Shown one piece after another: positions 54,948 to 64,000 of a stretch of 64,000 nucleotides of DNA (position 1 is the stretch's first letter; each line of letters starts with the position of its first letter). Location of the stretch: positions 8,050,913 through 8,114,912 of the forward strand of contig CM040450.1 of the NCBI GenBank assembly GCA_022749755.1, in the 5' to 3' direction. The position numbers were made by a program, and so were the translations under genes. The stretch comes from Azadirachta indica. Lineage: Eukaryota; Streptophyta; Magnoliopsida; Sapindales; Meliaceae. The notes below the pieces were generated by a model that searched no databases, had not been told where the DNA came from, and was given only the letters and a program-made list of their open reading frames with translations.

Positions 54948-55598
54948 TTACAAATGAAGCGACAAATCCAACTTTCGCTTTTTACTGCTTTCACTTGACC
55001 ATTCTAATCGTGCCATTGTTGGATCTGGTTCATAGACAAAATTCTGCAACTGATTGATCAAGTCATTAGCAGTCAGAGCAGAAATGAGGAGTTTGCGAGC
55101 CATCTGTAAAATAAAATTTTGTTCTACAGCATGATCAAGAAAAGACAATAACTTGTTAAAGAAACCATTAACATTTAACAATCCTATGGGTTTTTGATGA
55201 ACGATGAGTTGTGCCCAAGATGTAATTTGAAAAATTTCTTTTAACGTCCCAAAATCACCTGGTAACGCAATAAAAGCATCCACAGAATCAAGCATTTTAG
55301 CAATTCTTTCATGCATTGTTGAGACCATTAGTTCTTCTCCAATTGTTTTGCCAGTTATGTTACCTGCAGATAAAGCCTTTGTTATGATACCTATGACTTC
55401 ACTTCCTCCTATATGTGTGGCAGTAAATACACACCCTATTAACCCAAGGCTACCTCCTCCATACACTAGGTTAAATTTTCGCTCAGCTAAAACTCGACCC
55501 AGGTTGTCTGCTACTTTTACAAACTCTTCACCTTTCCCAGAACTTGACCCACAAAAAACACAAATAGTTTTAATTTAATAAGCAGAAGCTCCTTTCAT
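54948..55598 (-). pseudogene. LOG-like: LOG-like cytokinin riboside 5'-monophosphate phosphoribohydrolase, premature stop
   Basis: 216 codons plus stop from ATG 55598, close to the usual LOG length, with no intron. LOG enzymes cut cytokinin ribotides to free base and ribose 5-phosphate. Visible: FCGSSSGKGEEF, LVYGGGSLGLIG, STMHERIAKM with the catalytic Arg, and ALPGDFGTLKE, where the family motif is PGGxGTxxE; the Glu is kept, the second Gly is Asp. Conserved LLNVNGFFNKLLSFLDHAVEQNF follows, and a basic SSKKRKL C-terminus. Codon 8 is TAA (55575-55577; CAA in the left copy), so it is read here as a pseudogene, although GTG/internal starts leave 172 codons open. The Gly to Asp change argues against activity. 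Confidence 0.85.
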
Positions 55599-55859
55599 TT
55601 TTTTTTTTTTGCAGTCTTTTACCCCCGTCAGTGATTCAAATTTCTTATGAAAATAAAGAAGTGAGGTCCTCCATTTATACAACTTAAAGAGAATGCATTA
55701 ATGAAACCAATAGAGGTAAGCCAGCTGTTGTCATAAAAGTTAAAATTTAAAAATTTAAAAATGTCAATGATAACAGCTAATATAGGAATCTAAAACATAA
55801 AAAATTTCAACAATGACAGCTAAAAGTAAATATTTATAGATAGTTGTGACTGTGGCTCA
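55599..55859. other. Upstream region of LOG-like gene, right copy
   Basis: Near-identical to 3068-3364 in reverse. Non-coding; an A-run directly precedes the ATG. Confidence 0.6.
55673..55679 (-). promoter_or_regulatory. Candidate TATA box of LOG-like gene, right copy
   Basis: TATAAAT in reverse, about 75 bp upstream of ATG 55598; conserved with 3288-3294. Confidence 0.4.
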
Positions 55860-55874
55860 CATCTTCCTCTGGTT

Positions 55875-56099
55875 TTACGTCCAGTAACGGCTTAAACGCC
55901 TAGGCATGCGTGAAACAAATGAATCAGAAAACTCACCTGCTAAACGTACCTTTGCTTCAATTATCCATCGCACATCTTCAGGAATCCCTTTTTGCATAAG
56001 CATTCTTAATCTTGCACACCTAGCTTGGTACATTTTTCGTAGAACATCTTTAGGAAAAGAAGGAAAATATGTTTGCAATTTAGAAAGAATGACATCCAT
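55875..56099 (-). pseudogene. Unrecognised plant gene fragment, right copy
   Basis: 74 codons from an intact ATG (MDVILSKLQTYFPSFPKDV). Parallel to the left copy up to SFVSRMP, then about 351 bp present in the left copy are missing and the frame ends quickly. Family not recognised. Confidence 0.5.
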
Positions 56100-56222
56100 A
56101 ATGAAAGAAAAGAATAGAAAAAGAGGTGAGAGAAAAAAAAAAGAGTATTAGTAATTTTGGGCAACTGAAAGAACCGACTTGAAGAGTCACGGAGTACCGT
56201 TATCCGCCACTTGACCGGGAAA
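56100..56222. other. Spacer between unknown gene and truncated Athila
   Basis: Same sequence as 2414-2517 in reverse. Non-coding. Confidence 0.6.
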
Positions 56223-58209
56223 GTAACTCCTTTAAAAATTTCTTTTTATCTTGAGCATTCTAATGATTTGGCATTTGACCTATAACAAGAAAATTGACAA
56301 TATCTGCAAACCAAGGTAAAATAGAAACATTGAAAAGTTGCTCATTAGGGAAATTGTCATTAATCGGTGTTGTCTTAGTCGATTCTTCAAACATAAGTCT
56401 TGACAAATGATCAGCAACCATATTTTGTACGCCCTTTTTATCTTGAATTGTGAGATCAAATTCCTGAAGTAGTAGAATCCACCTAATCAATCTAGGTTTA
56501 GCATTCTTTTTTGAAAGAAGATATTTTAATGCTGCATGATCACTAAAAATCACAATGGGTGAGCCAACAAGATAAGATCGAAATTTATCCAATGCAAATA
56601 CTACTGCAAGTAATTCCTTTTCAGTGGTAGAATAATTCATTTGAGCACTATTTAAGGTTTTACTAGCATAGTAAATCACATAGGGTTTCTTGTCCTTTCG
56701 TTGTCCTAAAACAGCTCTAACAGCATAATCGCTAGCATCGCACATGATTTCAAAAGGTAAAGTCCAATTTGGAGGCTGCATGATAGGAGCATCTGTTAGC
56801 ATGGTTTTATGTTTGACAAAAGCTTCTTGACATGACTCAGTCCACTCAAAGAGAGCATCTTTTAATAAGAGATTGCACAATGGTCTTGATATGACACTAA
56901 AGTCTTTGATAAATCTTCTATAAAAACCAGCATGTCCTAAAAATGATCTAACATCTTTAATAGACTTAGGAATAGGTAAATTGGCAATTAATTCAATTTT
57001 ATATTTATCTACTTCAATTCCTTTTGATGAGATAATGTGACCAAGCACAATACCATTTGTGACCATGAAATGACATTTTTCCCAATTAAGCACAAGATTC
57101 TTTTCTTTACACCCAATCAAAACTTTTTCCAAGTTAGATAAACAATCATCAAATGAATCACCAAACATAGAAAAATCATTCATGAAAATTTCAAGAAATC
57201 GTTCAACCATATCACTAAAAATACTAAGCATGCATCTTTGAAATGTAGCTGGTGCATTACACAATCCAAATGGCATCCTTTTATATGCAAAAGTTCCAAA
57301 TGGACAAGTGAAAGTGGTCTTTTCTTGGTCTTCAGGTGCAATTTCAATTTGGTTATACCCAGAATACCCATCTAGAAAACGATAAAATGTATGTCCAGCT
57401 ACCCTTTCTAACATTTGATCCATGAATGGTAACGGGAAATGGTCTTTCCTAGTCATTGAATTGAGTTTCCTATAGTCAATGCACATTCTCCAGCTAGTAA
57501 TTGTTCTAGTTGGAATTAATTCATTATTTTCATTTTTGACTACAGTAACTCCAGATTTCTTAGGTACAACTTGTGTAGGACTTACCCATGTGCTATCAGA
57601 AATAGGATAAATGATCCCTACATCTAAAAGCTTGAGAACTTCATTTCTCACTACCTCTTTTATATTAGGATTCAGCCTACGTTGCATTTGTCTAGATGAT
57701 TTGGCATTATCTTCCAAATATATCTTACGTGCGCAATTCAAAGGACTAATTCCTTTTATGTCAGCTATTGTCCATCCTAAGGCATATTTATGCAATCTTA
57801 GAATTTCGAGCAACTTACATTCTTGAAGAGCACTGAGTTTAGAAGAAATTATCACCGGAAAAGTTTCATTAGCACCCAAGAAAGCATACTTGAGGTCAGA
57901 TGGTAATGGTTTCAACTCAAGTTTTGGTGGTTGAACACTCGATGGCGTCGGTTTATCAGCTCGTTGAGGTAAGTCTTCAAATTTTGGTCTCCATCCATTA
58001 ATTTCCAAGACCTGAGAAGATTTTAAAAGAGAATAAATATGAGATACTTCAAAATTTTCATCAAAATTGAAATCATTGCAACCATTTAAACAAGCATCCA
58101 AGGGATCAGAAAAAGATGAAACATTAAAGTAGTCATGAACGAGTTCCTCGATATAACTAACTTCATGCATGTCATTATTTTCACTAGGTTGCTTGCAAAT
58201 ATTAAACAC
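56223..58209 (-). CDS. Athila reverse transcriptase and RNase H, 649 codons
   Basis: Open 58209-56260 and slightly beyond. Linker with acidic [25 protein letters not shown] and IADIKGISP before [59 protein letters not shown]. The catalytic box is FMNDF (N344, D345) where ATH-L has FMDDF, a GAT to AAT change that should kill polymerase activity. RNase H from about residue 485: [35 protein letters not shown], all acidic residues kept. The first Met is not a real start: a 4-bp deletion just upstream broke the fusion to protease. Confidence 0.93.
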
Positions 58210-59723
58210 ATTTCCAATGTCATGTTTCCAAAGGATAATTTTAGAACTCCATTTCTACAATTGATTATTGCATTAGATGTAGCAAGAAATGGACGTCCTA
58301 ATATGACAGGAATTTGGGTGCTTGAGCTAGAAACAGGTTGTGTGTCTAAGACAATAAAATCTACAGGAAAGTAAAATTTATCTACTTGGACTAACACATC
58401 CTCAAGTATTCCTCGTGGTATTTTCACAGAACGATCAGCAAGTTGAAGTGTTGTAGAAGTAGGTTTAAGCTCACCTAAACCTAATTGCTCATACACTGAA
58501 TATGGCAACAAATTAACACTTGCACCAAGATCAAGTAAAGCATGGTTTATCCTAAAGTTTCCAATTACACAAGAAATGGTGGGACAACCAGGATCATTAT
58601 ATTTTGGTGGAGTGTTTTGTTGAATAATCGAACTAACATTCTCAGTTAAAAATGCTTTCTTTTGAACATTAAGCTTCCTTTTAACAGTGCATAAATCTTT
58701 CAAAAATTTGGCATAAGAAGGAATTTGCTTAATTGCATCTAACAAAGGGATGTTAATTTTGACTTGCTTAAAAAGTTCAAAATTTTCAGAATTTTGGTTC
58801 AACTTTTGAATTGGTTGCAATCTTTGAGGAAAAGGAGAAGGGATTGGGCATTTTTTAACATCGCCCATCTTAAGTTCAACATTATTTTCCTCACTCACTA
58901 ATTTTGATGGTTCTTTAGGTTCAATCTCTTTCAAAGAAATGGTTTTATCAATGACCTTACCACTTCGGAGAGTAGTGATAGAGTTAGCATTCTCGTGCTG
59001 TGTGCCATTTGAGTTAGAATCACTTACATGAAATTGACCCGCTGGATTTGGTTGTGGTTGAGCAGGAAATTTACCTTTCTCTTGACTGTGCAAAGCTGAG
59101 GTCAATGTTGAAAGTGTATTCTTGATATCATCAATGGCTTGTGATGTTTGATTGTTTATGCTTGTTTGCCCTTGCATGAATGTTTGCAATGTTTCCTCAA
59201 GAGTTTTCGAATGTGGTGAATGGTATGATGGAAAATTTGAAGGTCTTTGAGGTGGTGGATGAGGATGATTATCATTTCTCCAACTAAAATTTGGGTGATT
59301 TCTCCATCCAGGATTGTATGTTTCAAAATATGGAGAATTAGAGGAAAAAGGCTTTTTGAAGGAATTCATAGAATTTGTTTGGTCATGCAACACTTCTTTA
59401 AAAATAGGAATATTTGGACAATCCCGAGTGGAATGTCCCATGACTTCACAAATTTCACAAATTTCATCATTATGCACAGATTTGACCTCTTTAACTTTCC
59501 TTAATTCCATGGCTTCAATCTTTCTCGTTAAATTTGTAATTCTAGCACTTAGATCATTTTCTTGACTCAAATTATATTTACCCCCACTAGAACTAGCCAT
59601 GTTAGATCTAATTGAATTTTCAGAGGAACTAGTGGTTTGCCAGGATTGAGAGTTCTCAGCTAAATGATCTAAATACTCTAAAGCTTCTTCTGGGTCTTTG
59701 CCTAAAAATTCACCATTACACAT
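58210..59723 (-). CDS. Athila gag C-terminus, zinc knuckle and protease, 545 open codons
   Basis: Open 59723-58086; the last ~40 residues are out of frame after the 4-bp deletion near 58213. Zinc knuckle C89, C92, H97, C102 ([14 protein letters not shown]). Pro/Ser/His-rich [20 protein letters not shown] follows, then a coiled stretch ([14 protein letters not shown]). The protease active site [12 protein letters not shown] has D398, and [20 protein letters not shown] closes the domain. Packaging and polyprotein cleavage are the expected roles. Confidence 0.92.
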
Positions 59724-60450
59724 TGTTTCAACAAATTGTTTTGTCTCTGGTGTTAACCCTTCGTAAAAGAAACTTATCGTACGCCATTTTTCAAAACCAT
59801 GGTGTGGGCATCAATTCAACAAGTCTTTAAATCTTTCCAAATATTGAAAATAGGTTTCATTTCCTTTTTGACAAAAATTTTGAATTTGTCTCTTGAAAGC
59901 ATTCGTTTTATGTATTGGAAAAAATTGCTTTAAAAACTTGGTTTGCATTTCTTGCCATGTGCCTATAGATCTAGATCTTAATGAATTAAGCCATGTTTTT
60001 GCTTTATCTTTTAAAGAAAAAGGAAACAATTTTAGCTTAATTATTTTTTCACTACATGTTTGATCCATAAATGTGGCACATACTTCCTCAAATTCTTTCA
60101 AATGTAAATAAGGACTCTCAGACTCTAAGCCATGGAAATTAGGAAGTAAAGGAATCATACCAGGCTTAAATCTGAAGTTATTTGCATTAAGCGGAAAAAT
60201 AAAGCATGAAGGAGATGAATTTCGAGGAGGTTGCAAATATTCATGCATAGTTCAAACATGATGATTTTCATTTTCTCCATGTATACTTTCATTTTCAGCC
60301 ATAGTGTTAGTTGTGTGTGAATTTGAAGATGAATCAAACAAATTTTCAAAGGAGGTTTCAGAATTATCTTTCACCAATCGATGAGAATGAGGATCACGAT
60401 ACCATCCAAGCATAAAAATAACAATAATAATAATAATAAAACACAATACA
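59724..60450 (-). pseudogene. Athila gag N-terminus and capsid domain
   Basis: Starts about 60446-60410 (GWYRDPHSHRLVKDNSE), TGA near 60235, then open 60248-59811 with the capsid domain (PNFHGLESESPYLHLKEFEEVCATFMD, KLKLFPFSLKDKAKTWLNSL, FLKQFFPIHKTNAFKRQI). A TGA at about 59808 interrupts the frame, which then continues (HHGFEKWRTISFFYEGL) into the next segment. Confidence 0.88.
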
Positions 60451-60569
60451 ATAAAATGTTAGCACAATAAAACAAATAAAAAAAGAAAAGAGGTGGTATA
60501 ACCTTTCTCTCAATAAAATTATTGTAAATGAAAATAACAACACATATCCAAGTATGTGTTACTCTTGAT
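60451..60569. other. Athila upstream sequence, AT-rich
   Basis: (AAT)n-like run at 60420-60440 and A-rich sequence. No gene. Confidence 0.55.
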
Positions 60570-60988
60570 ATCCAATTATTATAAAGTTGCCTTACTCTTG
60601 ATATGTAGAAAATATCCAAGTATTCAATGTACCATTTGTTAACAATGAATCAAGGTTTCTAACAATTCAAAACCACTTGCAAAATATAGTACTCAATCAA
60701 TAAAAAGATTAACAATGAAGAACAAAACTATAAAATCATCAAAAGTTCACCCTTAACCCTAATTACGAAATTAGAAATACATCATTAAAATTCAAATTAC
60801 AACAATAAAATAGAAATGGAAAAACAAAACTAATCTCCCTCCTCACTTCCACGTTTTCCTTTATATAGGTAAAACAAAAGACATTCCATATGTGTGAACA
60901 TAATTTGGTCAATTTCTAATTAATCACGCTTTACCAACTTCCAACATATCTTTGACCATGAAAACCACCGAATTTCGTAAAGCATCTG
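60570..60988 (-). repeat. Family F LTR, internal piece
   Basis: Matches 52765-53193 closely; both LTR ends are missing. TATA in reverse near 60865. It ends abruptly at GTAAAGCATC, where Athila RT begins. Confidence 0.85.
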
Positions 60989-61600
60989 ATCAATAAAAGT
61001 AAAGGCAAGTGGTCCTTGCGAGTTATAGCATTTAATTTTCTATAATCTATACAAACCCACCACCTATTCTGAACACAGGTAGGAACTAATTCATCATTTT
61101 GATTTTTCACAATAGTTATTCAGTCTTTTTCGGAGCCACTTGAATTGGGCTAACCCAATTGCTATCTGAAATAGGATAAATCACTCTAACTTCAAGAAGT
61201 TTGATGATCTCTTTCTTCACTACGTCCATCATAGGTGGGTTCAATCTTCTCTGTGGTTGACAGGAAGGTTTTGCTTCCTCTTTAAGTAAGATACGATGCA
61301 TGCATGTAAACAGGCTAATTCATTTAATATCTGTAATTGTCCAACCAATAGCTGTCTTATGCTCTTTAGGAACTTGCACAAGGTTTTCTTCTTGCATTGC
61401 ACTAAGTTTACTAGAGAAGATCACAGGTAATGTTCCTCTGTCTCCAAGGAACACGTACTTAAGGTGACTAGGGAGAAGCTTCAAATCTGAAATAGGGGCC
61501 TACAAAATAAAGGGTAAAGGTCTCTTGTTAGGAATTGGTAACGTAATATTAAGATCGTTACCTGACCGTTGCAACTTCGGAAAATCATTCAACATTGCAA
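60989..61600 (-). pseudogene. ATH-G RT N-terminal part
   Basis: KLSAMQEENLVQVPKEHKTAIGWTI-like region, then PQRRLNPPMMDVVKKEIIKLLEVRVIYPISDSNWVSPIQVAPKK in the open piece 61301-61116. Breaks off near 60989 before the catalytic box. Confidence 0.85.
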
Positions 61601-62130
61601 TAGTTTCTTACAAATTAGTACTTAAGGCCAACTCCTTGTTCTTTTTCTCAAGATTCTCACTAATGGCAACTTCTAATCTATCTTTTCCTTCATGTTCAAA
61701 GACTTCTTGTGCTAAAGAATAAATCACACCAATAGAATAAACAAGATTATCATCAATAGGATATTTCTTGGCATCATAAATATTAAACTCAACAATTTCA
61801 CTATTAAATTCCATGGCAAGTGTGCCACTATGAACATCTATCTTAGTCTTGGATGTCTTTAAGAATGGTCTTCCTAACAAAATAGGAGTGGTTTGATCAT
61901 CATTCTCTATATCAAGCGCATAGATATCAACAGGAAAAATCAAATCATTAACTTGCACAAGAACATCCTCAACGACATCTTTAGGATAGGCATTAGATCA
62001 ATCAACCAATTGAATCGCAACACCAGTTTTATTCAAAAGTCCAAGTTTCAAAAAAACATATATAGAATATGGCATAACATTGATAAAAGCTCCTCAATCT
62101 AACATGGCCTTCTCAAATCTAGTGTTACCT
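61601..62130 (-). pseudogene. ATH-G protease
   Basis: Open 61958-61608: VNDLIFPVDIYALDIEN, PILLGRPFLKTSKTKIDVHSGTL. Upstream, the active site reads L-D-stop-G-A-F-INVMPYS: a TGA occupies the third position (about 62096). Confidence 0.87.
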
Positions 62131-63066
62131 ATTATACAAGGGATAGAGGGGATGCCTTTATTGGAATCTCAACCTCTTTACCACTTCTCCAAATGATTGC
62201 ATTTGCATTTTCTCCTGAATTTACTACCTTTTGAGAAGGTAATTTCCCAGAAGTTTGCACCTCTAGCCGACTAATTGCAATTGCCATCTGACTTATTTGA
62301 TTGTCCAAACTTAGAATACTGGCCCTAGTCTTTTGCTGAAATAGTTTCATCTCCTGTTAAAATTGCAAAGTATTAGTGGCAAGAAACTTGACAATATCTT
62401 CTAAAGACATACCAGAATTAGAAGTTTGGCCTGGTTGTTGTCTAAGATTGGGGTTATCCCTTCATCTGGGATTATACGTGCTCAAATAGGGATCATACTT
62501 CCTTTGCGGTTGTCCAAGAAAATCACTCGCAGCATTCACTTGTTCAATGGGCTCCTCTTGAAGAGTTGGGCATATATTAGTTGGATGCCCTTTTATTGAA
62601 CAAATCCCACAAACCTTCACCGTTTGCATATTACCTACAGCCATTTGACGAACAAGAGAAGTCAGAATCGCAATTTGTTGTTCAAGGGAGGAAATACTTA
62701 ATCATTAACATACTTTGATAGAGGGTCAAGCATAGTGCCAAATTGTTGAGAGTTGGCTGCCATATTTGCAATCAAGTTTCTTGTGTCCTAGGGAGTTTTA
62801 TCCACCAAAGCTCCTCTACTAGCAGCATCAATCATATTCCTATCAGTGGGTAAAAGGCCCTCATAAAAATATTGAATAAGTAGCTACTTGCTAATTTGAT
62901 GATGGGGGCAACTTGCACATAATTTCTTGAAACGTTCCCAATATTCATGTAGAGACTCTCCGTTGTACTGCCTTACACCACAAATTTCTTTTCAATTATT
63001 GGCCGCCCTCGAAGCTGGGAAATATTTCTCCAAAAACAACCTTTTCATCTCATTCCATGTGGTAAT
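62131..63066 (-). pseudogene. ATH-G gag and zinc knuckle
   Basis: Zinc knuckle C12, C15, H20, C25 in the open piece 62644-62462 (VCGICSIKGHPTNIC); coiled piece 62350-62132 (ILSLDNQISQMAIAISRLE). The capsid part 63066-62700 is recognisable (LFLEKYFPASRAA-like, FHCHHQIS) with many stops. Interrupted at 63067 by an LTR. Confidence 0.85.
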
Positions 63067-64000
63067 TGCTACAACTTAAAGGTTGTAACTCCCAAGTATA
63101 GGTTGTCTCAAGTAATAAAGTTCGGAAGTCCGAGTGTCGGTCCACAGGGAATATGTTATATTAAGTCTACAAGTCCAAAGGTCTAAATATTACAAATCCG
63201 AATATTCCAATGGAGTGAATTTGCTTATTATATTATTATATATTAGGGCATTAGGGATCCATTTTAATGATTTGTATAGAACTTATTCTTGATCCTTTTT
63301 TTTTAAAGAAAAATACAATTAAGAATCAAAAGAACTGATCTTAATTGGATGATGAAAACAAAACATTTAAGCACAATGAAATCAAAAGACTTACCTTTTA
63401 GTTGATGGTGAAAAACTATAAGTTGCCTTACTCTTGATATGTAGAAAATATCCAAGTATTCAATGTACCATTTGTTAACAATGAATCAAGGTTTCTAACA
63501 ATTCAAAATCACTTGCAAAATACAGTACTCAATCAATAAAAAGATTAACAATGAAGAACAAAACAAAGGATCAAAGAACAAAACTATAAAATCATCAAAA
63601 GTTCACCCTTAGCCCTAATTACGAAATTAGAAATACATCATTGAAATTCAAATTACAACAATAAAATAGAAATGGAAAACAAAACTGATCTCCCTCCTCA
63701 CTTCCATGTCTCCTTTTATATAGGTAAAACAAAAGACATTCCACATGTGTGAACATAATTTGGTCAATTTCTAATTAATCACGCTTTACCAACTTCCAAC
63801 ATATTTTTGACCATGAAAATCACCGAATTTCGTAAAGTATCCTTCTTCAAAGTTGTAGGTGGATGACTCATCTTTCTAATGGTCTATATCTCGCTCTTAT
63901 TTCTATTTTAGACCATGAGTTGTGCTGAAAATAGGCAGAAATGTTCAAGTCACATTTTTTCACCGCCCTTCTAGAATGATAGCTCTTTTTGGTAACCTAC
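63067..64000 (-). repeat. Family F LTR, continues beyond window
   Basis: TGCTACAACTTAAAGG at its low end, then matches 52403-53350 with a few indels (for example near 63230). The remaining part lies outside the window. Confidence 0.85.

Larger units (their letters stand above)
56223..60450 (-). mobile_element. Athila-type remnant, right copy (ATH-R)
   Basis: Gag, protease, RT and RNase H in order on the minus strand; integrase and LTRs are absent. Ends at the same base as ATH-L. Only a few lesions: two stops in gag, a 4-bp deletion at the protease/RT junction and one catalytic change in RT. This is the best preserved Athila here. Confidence 0.93.
60989..63066 (-). mobile_element. Third Athila-type remnant (ATH-G, minus)
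   Basis: Gag, zinc knuckle, protease and the start of RT, more diverged from ATH-R than ATH-L is. Cut at both ends by family F LTR sequence. Full of stops. Confidence 0.88.

Overview
This window looks like a retrotransposon-choked, probably pericentromeric stretch of a dicot plant nuclear genome. The base composition is AT-rich. Almost all recognisable coding sequence belongs to Ty3/gypsy LTR retrotransposons of plant type: Athila-like elements, and two families that I call R1 and R2 whose RT, integrase and LTR layout resembles plant chromoviruses. Primer-binding sites match plant initiator tRNA-Met. Nothing bacterial or organellar was seen. I cannot name the species. The only host-type genes are two broken copies of a LOG-like cytokinin-activating enzyme gene and fragments of an unrecognised gene.

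Layout. 1-3529 (+) holds an Athila gag-pol remnant, an unrecognised gene fragment and the 5' end of a LOG-like gene. The same block lies inverted at 55434-58688 (-), so the window is bounded by two arms of a large inverted duplication about 52 kb apart. 3530-4908 is a tandem array of a ~144-bp unit with a 4-unit (577-bp) higher-order period. 4909-7680 is a mosaic of R3, R1 and R4 LTR and leader pieces. 7681-18414 is an R1 element on the minus strand (R1c), split by a complete R2 element (9165-15150) flanked by the 5-bp duplication CACCG. 18415-21328 is another R1 (R1d, +). 21329-28012 is an R5 gag fragment carrying R1e (+), which itself carries an R2 solo LTR. 28013-29847 has two tandem R3 LTRs. 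29848-32594 has R4 pieces in opposite orientations. 32595-34866 is a truncated R1f. 34867-47779 is a second R5 gag copy, split by the complete minus-strand R1g (35077-42564, with an R2 solo LTR inside) and by R1h (42792-47300). 47780-52402 is the 3' half of an Athila element (-) carrying an R3 solo LTR. 52403-54947 is an Athila-type LTR plus non-coding sequence. 54948-60450 is the second LOG/unknown-gene/Athila block. 60451-64000 holds a third Athila gag-pol remnant (-) between pieces of the same 1.4-kb LTR family.

State of the elements. No element appears autonomous: each has stops, frameshifts, deletions or lost catalytic residues, and many lesions are C:G to T:A transitions. The nesting order can be read from target-site duplications and shared flanks: R5, then R1e/R1h in it, then R2 in R1, then a duplication of that block, then R1g.

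Points of most interest: the pol reading frame of R1 and R2 runs into the LTR, which encodes a C-terminal tail with a GPxTRARxK motif like the CR region of centromeric CRM elements; the R2 element has the same ~500-bp internal deletion in both LTRs, between 8-bp repeats; the higher-order tandem repeat; and the apparently intronless LOG-like copies travelling with a truncated Athila. I found no convincing undescribed biological system beyond these.
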